From Vitrella brassicaformis (Eukaryota; Sar; Vitrellaceae): a stretch of DNA of 64,000 bases. A program made the translations under genes and the position numbers. The notes below the pieces were generated by a model. It was not told the origin of the DNA. It saw nothing but the letters and a program-made list of their open reading frames with translations, and ran no database searches. Numbering within the stretch: position 1 is the first letter of the stretch; every line of letters begins with the position of its first letter. The DNA is taken from assembly GCA_001179505.1 (NCBI GenBank), contig CDMY01000345.1:20953-84952 (forward strand), read 5' to 3'. Positions 24,518 to 36,525 of this stretch are shown piece by piece.

Positions 24518-25527
24518 TCACGGCATGTTGACCTGCTCCACCCCAGCCACACTCATGAGTTCAATCTCGTAGCGCACCACATGCAGCACCTCGAGCTCAT
24601 CGGCCACGAAGGTCCCGTTGCCACCGAACACACCGTCGCCGTACGCATCCCTCACGCCCACATAGCCCGCAGGGACGCGGTCTTTGGTAATGTACTGGAG
24701 ACACCTGCGGATGTCGGCAGCCGGGCGGTCTTGGCCGGAGGGGCGGTCAAGGCCCCCGTAGCCGAGCCACAGGCGCCCCCCCACCACCACATTAGCACCC
24801 ACACCCGAAGCTTTCCTCCCCGCCACCTCGATGTACCTCCGGCGCTCGTCGACGGGGATCTTGGTCGCATTCGAAAAGTGCCCGGCCAGCGAGAAGTGCC
24901 AGGTCTCTCCGGACCAGTACACCCTGTAGTCTTCGGGCACGGCGGGGAGGTAGAGGCCGGTCCCGACGAAGGCGCCAAAGACGTAATCGTCCTTGCGGAT
25001 GAGAAACACCAGGCCGTCCTTGGTGTTGACCCTTCGCAGCATGTTGCTGTAGCTGCTCCCGTGCACAGACGACCTACAGGTCAGTCACAGTCACACAGAC
25101 ACACACACAGCTGGTCAATGCCTCCTCTGGTCGATGTGTGTGTGCGTGTTGCCTGGCTGCCTACACAGATCACATCACATGTGCTTGTGCACACCTGTAG
25201 ACCGATTCGACGCGCGTTTCGTTGACCAGCAGGCGACGCAGGTCGTCATACTCCGACTGCGACAGGGAGGAGCCAACCGGCACACGGTCAACTGCCTGCA
25301 CACGACGAACCTACAGGCAAGGCAAGGCAAGGCAAGGCAAGGCCAATCAACACACACGTGAGCGCCATTTGAAGGGGGGAGTGCACCACAGCAAGATCTG
25401 GCCAGATCACGGGTGTGTGCGCTTGCATGGTACACACCTGTGGACGACACGCCACGAAGGGGGTGAGGGTAAGGACGAGGGTGAGGGAGAAGGCCAACAG
25501 CATGGTGATCTCACGCACAGTCACCAT
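24518..25527 (-). CDS. Secreted TLDc-domain protein
   Basis: Three exons (25527-25438, 25310-25195, 25073-24518) join to 253 aa. A signal peptide (ITMLLAFSLTLVLTLTPFVA) is encoded by exon 1. From residue ~70 the TLDc fold is recognisable: SSYSNMLRRVNTKDGLVFLI, YVFGAFVGTGLYLP, WHFSLAG, LWLGYGGLDRPSG, and GGNGTFVADELEVLHV near the C-terminus. TLDc proteins are usually cytosolic oxidation-resistance or V-ATPase-linked factors, so a signal peptide on a short TLDc protein is unusual outside alveolates. It has a divergent start with the isochorismatase gene: 234 bp lie between the two ATGs. The function is not deducible beyond the domain. Confidence 0.85.
25316..25343. repeat. (GGCAA)n pentanucleotide microsatellite in TLDc intron 1
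   Basis: About five tandem GGCAA units sit at the acceptor side of TLDc intron 1. On the coding strand they read TTGCC, forming part of its pyrimidine tract. Confidence 0.85.
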
Positions 25528-25761
25528 GTCGCGTCGAGGGAGGAAGGACGGCTGACGAGTGAGGTAAGTGATGCGGAGGGGCTGAATATCAGAGATCTGG
25601 CCTTCACGCGTGGCAGGGGGTGAGGAGGAAGCCGGAAGGGATGGGAGGGGAGAGTGAGGACAGTTTCAAGCGCAGAGCCCTAAGCGTAAAACTTTGTGCC
25701 TTCTGTGAAACGCTTTATGCTGCAGCCTAGGCAAGATAACCAACCAACCAACACAGCCGCC

Positions 25762-26904
25762 ATGTCTGCTGCTGCGTGTGTGTTTGCCCTTCTCCTCGCA
25801 TGCCCTGCCTCCCTCGTGAGCGTGTCAGCTCAGGACCTCAGTGCCGTCCAGCAGAACTATAAAGGGGCCTTCGATGGCAAAGTAAGCACAGATCTGGCTC
25901 ATCATGGGCAACCGCAACCAACACGCGGCACAAGAGATGCACGCACTGGTATGTGCTTCCTTTCATCAGCTGCAGTTTGGCTCTTCCCCCTGCCTGCTTG
26001 TGGTCGACCTCGTCAACGCATACCTGTAACTTGCACTCTCTCTCTTCCCCTCTCTCGGTGTCACTCACTCCCCGTCTGCCTGTCTGTCTGTCTGTTTACG
26101 TCCGTGCAGTCGAGAGGGTTCGCCTTTGTATGCGGCAGAGGGCGGCAAACAGGCCCTAGCAGGCACAGAGCGGCTGCTGACATCGGCCAGGCAGCTGGGC
26201 ATCCCCGTCGTCTTCACGGCCGTCAAGTACGCCAAGAAGGCAAACGGCAAAGACGCTGGCGTCTGGTGGCGCAAGGTGCCCGCACTATCGGCTTTCGTCG
26301 AAGGACAGGTGGGCACACACACACACGCATTTCTTATTAGATGGATACCAGATTAGATACCAGATTAGATGGACACGACCACGATTGTCCTATTTAGAGT
26401 AGATGTGAGCTTTCTTTTTGAATGCGTGTGTGCAGGAGCTGGCCGAGTTCCCGCCCTCCCTCACTCCGCTGCCGAGTGAGGTCGTGTTGACCAAGCAGTA
26501 CGCCTCGAGCTACTTCGGGACGTCGCTGGCCAGCATGCTCACCGCCATGAAGGTCGACACGGTCGTCATCGCAGGCGTCAGCACCTCTGGATGGTCAGTC
26601 AGCCAGCCAGGCGGGCAGGCAGCCGACATGGCTCAGACAGACCAAGCTTGCACCCCTCCCTCTGTGTCGGTCTATGTGTCTTTGTAGCATCCGTGCGACA
26701 GCGCTCGACACTCTTCAGAGCGGCTTTGTTCCAGTGGTGGTGCGTGATGCGGTCGGCGACCGGCGCCCAGAGGTGCACGAGGCCAATCTGTTCGACATAC
26801 AGGCCAAGTACGGGGAGGTTCGCATGGCTGATCAAGTGCTGGCGTACTTCGAACAGGTGGCCGGCACCAAGAAGGCGCCGCCCACACGAGCAGAGGAGCT
26901 GTGA
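25762..26904 (+). CDS. Secreted isochorismatase-type cysteine hydrolase
   Basis: Five exons (25762-25881, 25976-26025, 26110-26308, 26436-26593, 26688-26904) give 247 aa in phase. The ATG at 25762 is preferred because a signal peptide follows at once (SAAACVFALLLACPASLVSVSA). The full catalytic triad of the isochorismatase-like hydrolase superfamily is present: Asp in LLVVDLVNAYL (on the tiny 50-nt exon 2), Lys in VVLTKQYASSYFGTSL, and Cys in VSTSGCIRATALDTL. The middle carries LLTSARQLGIPVVFT. Such enzymes cleave amide, ether or nicotinamide-type substrates; the substrate here is unknown. Secretion is predicted. No KDEL is present, so it may be extracellular. Confidence 0.88.
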
Positions 26905-27403
26905 GCGGCCGACGTGGTATGAGCGGTGACTACACGCCATGTATGTATGTGCATGTGTGAGGAATACATTTATGTCCGCGCTGCGTTGATGAGAGCGAAT
27001 CGAGCAGAGTGGCGAATCAGTCAGAGAGTGCATAGAGAGTGCATGGCCTGAGTGAGGGGGAAGACGTTTGTCCTGCCTATGAGTGCGAGTCAGTGATAGT
27101 GCTTCGAAGACAGGTCACAGGCAAGCATTTGGAGGAGAGAGGATGCATGTACATGTATTCATCTGTGAGTGAGTCATAAGACAGATGCCCTTTTTCTGGC
27201 CATTGTCTGTCGGCCAACTTTATTAGTACATCTCGAACAGCGTGTTTTGAGTGGCTCTGCGTTTGTCGTAACGGCCCCTACGACTTACAGCCACCCACAT
27301 GCGCATATGAATCATCATACACCATATTCGGCTTGACCGACAAGCAAACACAGGCAAGTATCAGCCTTGAAAACTACACACTACAAATGACGACACAACT
27401 AAT
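26905..27403. other. Intergenic, including 3' flank of NTPase copy 4
   Basis: The part nearest 27400 resembles the 3' flank of copy 2 and belongs to the repeat unit. The remainder is unremarkable, with no supported gene. Confidence 0.5.
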
Positions 27404-29496
27404 CTACACCTGCATGCCTGAAGCACTCGAACGGACAAGTGAGCATGTACGGTTAAGCGCCACGCCAAGTAAGGCATCAACATCGTCCCGAGATGGCAGA
27501 ATCCACGCATGGCCATCCTCCTGCCTCCTCACAAATGCCTTCTCTCCCCGCCCCCCACCCCCTCGCAGCCACACTGACTTGATCTCCATCGACCGCATAT
27601 CGGGATCGCTGAAGAGGTCGGCCGCGCCCGGCAGCGGGTTGCCGACTAGAGGCGGCCATACCTCAGTTTCCATCCACTGCTGCCGGCGATCTTTATAGTC
27701 GATGAAGGGCTCGTCCTTTCCTGGCGGTAAGGCGTCGCCGCGGACACACTTGTAGCCCCACACATCGCTCAGCTTGCCATCGTTCTCCACCACGAAGACA
27801 AGAAAGTCATATTTGTCCTCGAAGGCTGCATCAGGCTCAGGCTGATAGAAGAAGACAGTTCGAGGATCCCATATGGATCCTTCAGAGGGAGATTCGCTCC
27901 TATCGACAAACGCCTTGACGACATCTTCAGTGCTTCTCCACTCCGAGCTGAAGTACCCGCCAAATTTGCAGCCCATCTGCTGTTTGTCGTATTTCACCGG
28001 TATCACGAGAGAACGGGGAAGAACGTTGCCGACCTGCGGTGGGACCTCGTCAGCATCGCGGGGGCCATGGTGGGTCAGCCTCTCTATTTCGCCTTGCAGC
28101 AATCGTAGGAGCACCGCCGCTGCACACGGTCCGACCCACTGGCGTCCCTCCTCAGCATGATTGAGCATCCGCAGGCTGCTGGCAACAGCATTCAGCCCCT
28201 CACAAAACGACTCGCCAGCTTCCTCCTTCAAAGCGTCCCATTGCGCCAGCCTCGTGCACATACCGGCCAGATAGCAAGGAGGCACTAAGTATGTTCTCTG
28301 CCGCGTCAGTCGTCCTGGCCGTTTATATGAGGTCCTTTCTTCGTCAAACACATTCAAGAGTGCCGTCCAGTTGCCGATGTCAGGAACTGACCAGCCGAAG
28401 GTCGCTTCTCCTTCCATAGCCGTAGCCAGAAAATCGCATAATACCTCAATCGCTCCAAATATAATCGATGGATTGACACGAGAGACGTTGCCGACTTTGG
28501 CCTCCAGAGAGCCACCGTGCTGACGCATTTCCCACACTAGTCCAGGAGATCGCCCGGCCCAGCAAATCGTTCCACGAGTCACATTGCTGTCCAGAAGGTG
28601 CTCCAGATCCTTTTCCTCGATCAAAGGCAGCTCTGGCCGAAGCAGGTCACGCCACTTCCGGAACATTGGATCGAGGAAGGAAAGAAAATCGCCGCTGACA
28701 GTGGTCGCATTGTTGCGCTCAGTAAAGACGAAGTGCCGGTCACGACGATTAAGGAAATTGCACTTGAGGTATTCACCCACTTCGCCCTCGGCTTTACAGC
28801 GCTCGCCGCCCTCCAGAGTCGCAAAGCGGTGAAGATCGTCGATAAGCAGCAGACACGAACGATAGCCAAGCCACTCACGCGCGGTGCGTTTGCTGATGGA
28901 TGCGTGCCTGAGCCACATCGTAAAGTTCAGCTTGTCGACGTCCACATTGGCTGCCCGTGCGACCCTTGCTCGCGCCTCGTCGGTCGCCGCCGCCCACGCC
29001 AGCCGCAGATTGAGTGAGTCGAACAACGGCGTAGAGGCGCCTTCGGTGTCTAAGTGATACTCGGTCTCGTCACCAAAAGAGATGAAGATGGCGGGGATGC
29101 CCTCATGCCGCAGCTTCTTGGACAGCTCTTTCAGCATCCTGGTCTTGCCAGCCCCTTGGAAGCCGACAAATGACATTGGCATCACTCGCGAGCTCGACGA
29201 GTCCATCCTCCCGTACTCGCGCAGCAGCAGCGAATAGGCCTTCTCGACATAGTCGCTCCCAATGAACACCTCAGGCTCTGTCGTCAAGTCCACTCGAGGG
29301 AGCGGCACGTCAGCAGTGGGCAACAGATCATCCACTGTCAGCTCCACGCGACCTGCAGACGAAAGTGACACACCAGACAAGATGAATCTGCTGCCTGGTC
29401 GTCAATGGGGAGATGAACGTGTCACGAACCGTCTGCTTCTTGTGGCCTTTTGTGTGCCTGCTGGTCTTGTGTCTCGAACTCCTGTGGCCTCTTCAT
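27404..29496 (-). CDS. CRN/RHS-like P-loop NTPase, copy 4 (intact, no signal peptide)
   Basis: Two exons (29496-29430 and 29352-27404) join in phase to 671 aa. The first exon is unlike copies 1-3. It encodes MKRPQEFETQDQQAHKRP, hydrophilic with no signal peptide, and joins the conserved RVELTVDDLLPTADVPLPRV. The domain order is a conserved N-terminal segment, Walker A GFQGAGKT at residue ~75, LLLIDDLHRF at ~175, TERNNATT, a long helical middle with GTICWAGRSPG, and the C-terminal YDFLVFVV...WGYKC...FVRRQEDG region. It is the only copy with a fully visible, unbroken frame. Its start is divergent from RAD17, with 227 bp between the ATGs. The likely fold is an AAA/STAND-type ATPase coupled to a possibly nuclease-like C-terminus, as in Crinkler/RHS proteins (inferred). 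Confidence 0.8.
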
Positions 29497-29723
29497 GGCT
29501 GTCACGGGATGTGCTTCCGCGATGAATCAAACCGCGCGGCGAGATGAAAAGCGATGAACCTGCAGAAAGGAAGTGCGAGCTTCTCTATTAGCTCGCCGAG
29601 GGAAGGGGGCCTGAGTGAACGGGGATGGTTCGGTTTCGTGCTTAGCGGCTGATACCAGTGAGAAGCTTGAACAGAAATACCGTTCGTGGTGGATAGATCA
29701 CTCCCACTCATCCATCTGTCGGC

Positions 29724-32700
29724 ATGAGTTCAAGCACCGACAGCCGCACCGAATGGTGGCGCAAACACGCGCCGCAGACCGAGGTAACGCAGCACACACC
29801 ATACAGACACGCATGGATGCATCCACAAGCCACCATCCACACGGGCATGTGTGTGTGTGCGTGCGTGCGTGTGTGTGTGTTTGCCTGCATGTTGCTGCAC
29901 TCATCATTGATCAATCAATCAGGGCGAGTTGATAGTTCACAAGGCCAAGATCCGGGAGCTCAAGCACGCCCTCATGCAGACCCACCTGCCGCTCCACTCG
30001 TCCAGGGATGCAAACAAATGGGACGCCATCGCCGACGAGTACGCCGTCCCCGTGCGCGTCCTGGTCATCACTGGGCCGCCTGGGTGCGGCAAGGAGACCA
30101 CTCTGCGGGTGCTGTGCAGCGAGATGGGCATGGCCGTCAAGGATTGGGTCGACATGCCCACTGGCGCCAGTGGCTCGTCGTCGCACTTCTCGCGAGGCAG
30201 TGAGGACGACGGCTTCAGTCGCGAGGAGGGCTTCGAGCATGGCGGGCTGGGCACACAGTTCCTGTCCTTCTTGCAACAGGCGCAGCGGTACGGGTGGATG
30301 GATTCGTCAGAGGGAAGGAGAGAGGGTGGCAGTGAAGTGACAGGTGCGTGCGTGTGTCGGTGTTCATGTTGGTGTGTCAGGTTCCCCCGCATCCCCACCG
30401 CCTCCAAGGCGCCGCCCAAGAAGACCCCCTCCCAGGGCTCCTCAGTCGACGCCAGCCGGGCCGCCAAGCTCTCCCAACCATCGGTACTGCCGTCCATGCC
30501 GGCCAAACGACCACCTGTAGGCGCAGCGCAACAGCAATGCGGGCCACCCCCTCTCCCTCCCCTTTTGTCTGCATCCATCCCATCGGTCCTGTGTGTGGTG
30601 TTGCATGCAATGCAGCAGCGGATGTTCCAGCCGCGCATGGCACAGAGGAAGCCCGCCAAGCCACCCGGCCCCTCCCAGCCGTCATCGCAGCAGCAGGCTG
30701 GCCTTGGCCCCCCCCAGACGGCCAAGGCGCCACCACCACCGCCACCACCACCACCGCCGCCGCCCGCTCCCAGCAACAAAGCGGACAAGAAGGGGGCCGC
30801 ACTGATATCGGCACCGGAGGATGGCGGCCATGGCGACGACACGACGGCCATGCCGCACGTGACGCTCATCAAGGACTTTCCCTACTCGCTTGTCGACCAC
30901 TCGCCCGGCTTCGTCGAAAAGATGCAGGCCGCCCTCCAGCAGTGTCTGCGGCAGCCCGTCCCCACCAAGCAGCTCGTGACTCGCAAGCCCAAACAGCCCC
31001 GCGTGCAGCAGCCGACGTCGCCCACAGACAGCGACGAGACCGAGGTCATTCCCATCCCCGACCCTGACGAGGAAATCGTAGCCGTGGGAGGCGGTGAGGT
31101 CGGTCTGCAGGAGGCGCCGGAGCCGGTGGTGCGTCGCCATGTGAACCTGCTGGTGTTCATCCTGACCGAGTCGGCGCGCGACCGGATGCTCATCAACAAG
31201 GTGCTGCCGCCCACGCTGTTCAGTACATCGTCGTTTCACCGCAGTGCGTCGGGTGGGTCGGGCTTCGGGCGGGGGAGGGCGGCGGCGAGCTACCAGCAGC
31301 AGCAGACGGCCGACAGTGACGCGCCGTCTCAGATACAGAAGATCAGGTGAGATGGATGGATGGATGAATAGATGGATGTGCCACATGTGTCATCGGAATG
31401 GTGGCTCTGTGTCTGCGTCTGTGTCTGTGTCTGTGTAGCTTCAATGGCATCCCTCCGGTGACGATGAAGCGTGCGCTGACCGCCATACTCACCGAGGAGG
31501 GCATCCCGTCCACCGCCGTCGACACAGAACTCATCGTGGTCAGCCACCATCACACACACCACACACAGACACACAGTGGATCCCTCTCTCTGTCTGTCTG
31601 TAGGATGGCTGCAACGGCGACCTGTTGAATGCGATCAACTCCATCGAGATGGTCTGCATCGGCGCCCACGAGCCACTGGCGCCGCCAACAGCAGCCAAGG
31701 GCGGCCGGTCGCGCGCCAAGAGCAAAGCCAAGGCCAAGGCCAAGGCGGCCGCGCGCAAGAGTGAGGGCCTGGGCGTCGTGGCGGCCACGCAGCGTGACAC
31801 CAAGTGGGGGCTCTTCCACGCACTGGGCAAGTTCCTCTACAACAAGCGCATCCCGCCCGATCCTTCCAACACCGAGGACAGCGACGAGGTGGCCGCCCAG
31901 CCACAGCCACAGCCCCAGCCGTCTGCGTCGGCCTCCCAGGCCTCCATTCAGCTGCCACTGATCATGCACCAGCAGCAACAGCACCAGCCGAAGGGCAACA
32001 ACGGCAAGCGAAGCGCCCACGACGACCAGGAGGATGACATCGACGACATACTCGACGACTTTGACGACGCGCAGCCGTCCAAACGCCCCAAGGTGGAGGA
32101 GGCCATCGACCTCACTGACGAGCACCAGGACATGCCCATGGCCACATCGGCCGCCATGTCGGCTGCACCGTCCAAGTGGAAGGCTCTCAAGGGGCGCGCC
32201 AAGGCCAAGGGCAAGGCCAAGGGCAAAGCTGCTGGTGGTGGTGGGCGGGGCAAGGGCAAGACTGGCAGCAAGGAGAAGGAGGCGGTGCAGCTGCCGTATG
32301 AGTTGCTGTGCGACAAGACCAAGCGGCCGCGGCTGTACTTCTCGCCGGAGGAGGTCCTCGAGAGCACTGCGTGTGAGGGGGACGCCTTCGTCGAGTGGAT
32401 CCAGGAGAACTACCCACTCGTAGGCCGAGACGAAAATATGACAGCAAGCATTCCTTGTCTCAGACGTTTCAGTCATTTCCGTCTGCCTGTCTGTCTTTGT
32501 GTGTGACCGATCAGTTCTATGGTGACATAGAGGACATCAGCAACTGTGCCAGAGAGGTGACGCAAACACGGGTCCGGCCCGGAGCCAGAAGAGGACGCGC
32601 AAACACATCTTGCTTCTCAAAGTGTGTGTAAGGTTGCCTGTGCGTGTGTGTGTGTGTTCCGTCAGATAGCTGAGGCGGACGGCCTGTACGGTCAGTGGCG

Positions 32701-33803
32701 AGGCGGGGAGGCGGAGCAAGACCACGTAAGTCAGCCACGCCGCCACACAAAGGCCGTCCATCCATCCATCCATCCATTCATTCGGCCATTCATGTGTGTT
32801 TGTGTGCAGTCAGCCGCCGTGTCGAGTGAGTTGAGTCGCTTCGGGAGCATCATTATGAGCAGGGGGGTGAGTGGGGCGGTGCGGTCGACCTACTACGCCG
32901 TCATTGTGGGCCGGGCAGTGCTTGACGCCAACCTGCACCCCACACAGCCGCCCAAAGGCAGACACAGACAGGCAGCAGAGGATGGCGAGTTTGAGGGCTT
33001 TGGGGGCGGCGGAGGGGGGGCGGGGTCGGGGCTGCACCAGCACAAGAAGTGTCCCCGCAAAGAGGTCATCGACGACTGCATCAAGCGCAAAGGGGACATC
33101 AAAGGCCACGTCACACGTAAGCATCCTTCGACAGATAGAGGCACAGCGAGAGGGACGACAGACAGACAGACAGACAGACAGACGTGTGCGCGCGCGATGG
33201 CGTGTTTGTTCTTGTGTGTGTGAAGGTTTCATTGTGGATGCGCTGAGCCGCGCTGGCCGAGAGCAGCCCGACCAGCAGCAGCAGTTGGTGCCCTGGAACT
33301 GGAGCCCTCTGCGCATCGACATGGTCGTGACGGACGTGCTGCCATACCTTCACCGGGTCATGGAGGCCACACAAGGTGTGTGAGTGAATGGATAGATCAG
33401 CAGACACACACACACACTGTGGTGTACGTGGGGTGGCGCACTCACTCTCTCATCCATATGTGTGTTGGTTGGTCGACCGCTGCCTACAGGGACGTACTTG
33501 CCATTGCCCTGCGACTTTCTCACCAGTGTGGTCGAGGCCAACGACCTGCCCATCGACCCATCGCACTACACAATGCCCCCTCCCCCTCCCCCTCCCCCGT
33601 CCTCCACACACGGTGGCGGTGGCGGCAAAGGATTCATCGGCATGCCGCCGCCCAACAAGACCAACAAGGGCCGCCCACCTGCAAACATACACTCACAGCA
33701 ACAGCCGGCAGCAGCAGCAGCAGCCCCGGACGACGCCGATCTGGACGCCTTGCTGGACGACATTGACAACATAGTAGAGGGGGACGATATCGAGGAGGTC
33801 TGA
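29724..33803 (+). CDS. RAD17: RAD17 checkpoint clamp loader
   Basis: Eleven exons (29724-29783, 29923-30287, 30381-30516, 30616-31346, 31439-31535, 31604-32419, 32515-32556, 32666-32725, 32810-33116, 33226-33375, 33490-33803) join in phase to 1025 aa. Recognisable RAD17 landmarks, in order: TEWWRKHAPQTEGELIVHKAK, Walker A TGPPGCGKETT, LIKDFPYSL, FILTESARDRMLINKVLPP, SFNGIPPVTMKRAL, DGCNGDLLNAINSIEM, WGLFHALGKFLYNKR, YFSPEEVLEST and an acidic C-terminus LDDIDNIVEGDDIEEV. RAD17 replaces RFC1 in the clamp loader that places 9-1-1 on damaged DNA. The protein is much longer than human RAD17. The extra length comes from Pro-, Gln-, Lys/Ala- and Gly-rich inserts, including a 12-Pro run near 30733-30768. 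The 3' end of the gene is duplicated at 44.2 kb. Confidence 0.9.
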
Positions 33804-33957
33804 TGGAGGGAGGGGCGGGCAGAGGGGAGAGATACAGGCAGACAGACAGACAGAGAGGCATCTTGGTAGCTGTGACCAGCGGGGCCGAGGAGGGCGGAGA
33901 GAGAGCCTGTGTGTATGGTAGATCTAGCCCATTGATTTGATTGCAGAAACACTTGCA
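33749..33957 (+). repeat. RAD17 3' end, source of an inverted duplicate at 44.2 kb
   Basis: The last ~18 codons of RAD17 plus its 3' flank match the reverse complement of about 44177-44406. The match includes the run from LLDDIDN through the stop, the following GGGAGGGGCGGGCAG, and the distal block AGAAACACTTGCATG. Confidence 0.85.
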
Positions 33958-34007
33958 TGGCATGGAATATCTACTTTGTGTGTGCGAGTGTCTATGAGGG
34001 TGACTCT

Positions 34008-34130
34008 CCATCGCTCGGCGTTTCGGCTGGCCGGCCGCCGATTGACAGATGCGATGCGATGCAGATCAGGGACTTTTACAGACAGACCGACCTCAAACCC
34101 TCTCAGTGAATGCAGTCATCTGACCCACCA
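34008..34130. repeat. Dispersed repeat, inverted partner at 63.79-63.94 kb
   Basis: Shares TGACTCTCCATCGCTCGGCG, GGCCGGCCG, CCGATTGACAGATG, GATGCAGATCAG and ACAGACAGACCGACC in order with the reverse complement of 63800-63940. It lies immediately downstream of RAD17. Confidence 0.8.
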
Positions 34131-34485
34131 CTTCCCCGACGACGCCCTCCTGTGGGTCAGATGGGCTCTCGAGGGCAATTTACGTGGCCCGCGTCGCCCA
34201 CTCAGCCCCCCGGCCTTGCCAGAGGCATCATAGGTGTGCATCTGACACCCGATATCACTGCAAATGACGGCGGGAGAAACTCAAGCTCGCAAATGGATCA
34301 GGGAGAGACGGCGAAAATCTGTAGACGCTGTCTGCGTCTGCCGTCTGTTGACATCCGTTGAGCCTAATCCGATCGCAATCAGTCGATGTTCGTCGATTCG
34401 AGATTGTCGAGACACCGTGTCTTCCGCGTCGTCCACCCCTTCCACCATTCGGAGCGTTGATTGGAGGTACTTACGTTGAGTGAGA

Positions 34486-36492
34486 ATGGCGACCACCAGT
34501 GAGGGTCCCTCTATGACCACCGGCGAGGCCGTCAATCCCGCCGAGCTGACGAGCAACCCCACGATGGCGACTGACACGCACCCCATCGGTGCAGGAGGTG
34601 CCGAACTTGCCCAGGGCGGCCACACAGGCTCTGGGCTGACCAACGGGGAGGTCCAGCAGCCCAAGGGCAGCGACCAGCAGTCAGCCGGGGTCGGTGTGGA
34701 CGGCGAGCAGCGGCCTTCTGCCTTTGGGTCATCGGCTGCTGCAGGCATGTCGTTCTTCCCCCCGCTGCCCTTCCTGCCCCACTACACGGCCACGGCCGCT
34801 GCTGGGGAGTACTCGAACGGAGCGGCGGCAGGGCTGCCGAGCTTCTACCCTCCCCCTCCCCTGCAGCCGCTCACGCTACCCCTCCCCAATGGGGACGCCA
34901 CCAGCAGCCAGACGGGAGCAGCACTCAGCAGCAGCAGCGGCGCGGCCAAGCGCACCGCGGCTGCGTCGCGCGTCAAGGTGGCGGGAGTTGGTGCTATGGG
35001 GGGTGTGGGGGGTGTGAGTGAGAAGGACCGCCGCCGTCTGCAGATGGCCATCCAGAACGAGGACACCTACGCGCAGATCCTGGCTCGTGTGCTGCTGCGT
35101 CAGCTCAAGGAGAAGATGCCGGGCGGCAACCCCCAGCAGCTGCGCATATCCCTCAAGGGCAAACCCGACCGCTTTGTCGTCAAGTCCGACGACCGCCCCG
35201 CCGCGGCCTTCGCCATCCACACGGGCGTCACGAACGCGCTGCAGCAGGCCATCGACGAGCGCAACACCCGTGCGGCCGCGCTGGAGCTGCCGCCGTGGGA
35301 CAACTACCAGTCGATTCTGGCGGTGTCAGCCGACGAAAACGAGCGCAAGAGTGAGGGCGAGGAGGGCGTGGGCGACCCCCTGGCCGGCGACATGTCGCTC
35401 TGCCACGGGCTGGAGGAGATCAGCGGCACCGCCAACGGCGAGGGGGCGGGCGACGCCATCTACCCCTTCTTGCTGCCTGTGGGCAGCAACACCGGTGCGG
35501 GCGAGGCCGCTGGTGGTGGGCAGGGGGGGAGGAACGGCAGCTTGTATGTGAGCGAGACCGAGACGGCCGCCATCCGCACCATGATTCAGGAGATCTCAGG
35601 CCGCCTGAGTTCGCTGCTGCCGCCCAGCCCGTCGAGCTCGCCCCGCCTCGTCATGAAACTCCTCTGGGAGAGCGAGACCCAGTCGCTCATCGCCCAGTAC
35701 GGCTTCAAGGGCGTCACGGCCGCCGGTCAGCCATTCCGCCTCACCAGGGCCGCAGAGGTGCCCCGGGTGATGCGCCAGATCATCACGACCCGCAACCAGC
35801 TGGCGCAGCGGCTGGGGCAGCCGCTCATTGAGGGCTTTGACGGCATCCTGGACCAGTTCACCCTCGCCATGAGCGCTCCCAGTGTCACCCATCCCCTCAC
35901 CCACCACACCACCGGGGGCAGTGGCGGGGGCACACGGGGCCGCAGGGGGTCAAAGGGCGGCGGGGGGCTGTCGCGGGGGCACAGGCAATTCCCGGCTGGC
36001 GCTGTGTGTGGGTACCCGTCGGAGGGCGGGGGTCTGTTTGAGTCGCTGATGGATTTCCACGCCGACATGCCGCTGAAGGTGGAGCAGATTCACATGGTGG
36101 CGGCCACGCTGCTCAAGCAGCTCGAGAAGCACTACGTGGCCGTGCAGCGGCGGAGGGGCGATGCTGGCGCCATGTTCCCCTTTGGCATCACCTGGGACCC
36201 TGTGTAAGCCAAAAGCCAAGCCAACAAACCGCACACATGCACTCACACACACACAGGACACAGAGGGGGGAGTGGTTTATGTGTGTTCTGCTGTGTGTGG
36301 ATGTGTGTGTGGTTCATTCAGTCGTTGTAGAGTTCGTTGGAAGGTTGGCCACGGCCACTCACGGAAGCACTGCGAGAAGCGCGTGTCGCGCAACGGAGGC
36401 GGCGACGGACTGAGAGAGGCCATACAGGCAACACACACACACACACACAGAGGGCAAATACCAGCAACACCATGCCCTCAGCCCCTCTCACC

Positions 36493-36525
<33 letters not shown>

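Noticed and set aside
6421-29496. Autonomous retrotransposon carrying the NTPase units
   Set aside because: No reverse transcriptase, integrase, transposase, LTR or terminal inverted repeat was seen around any of the five copies.
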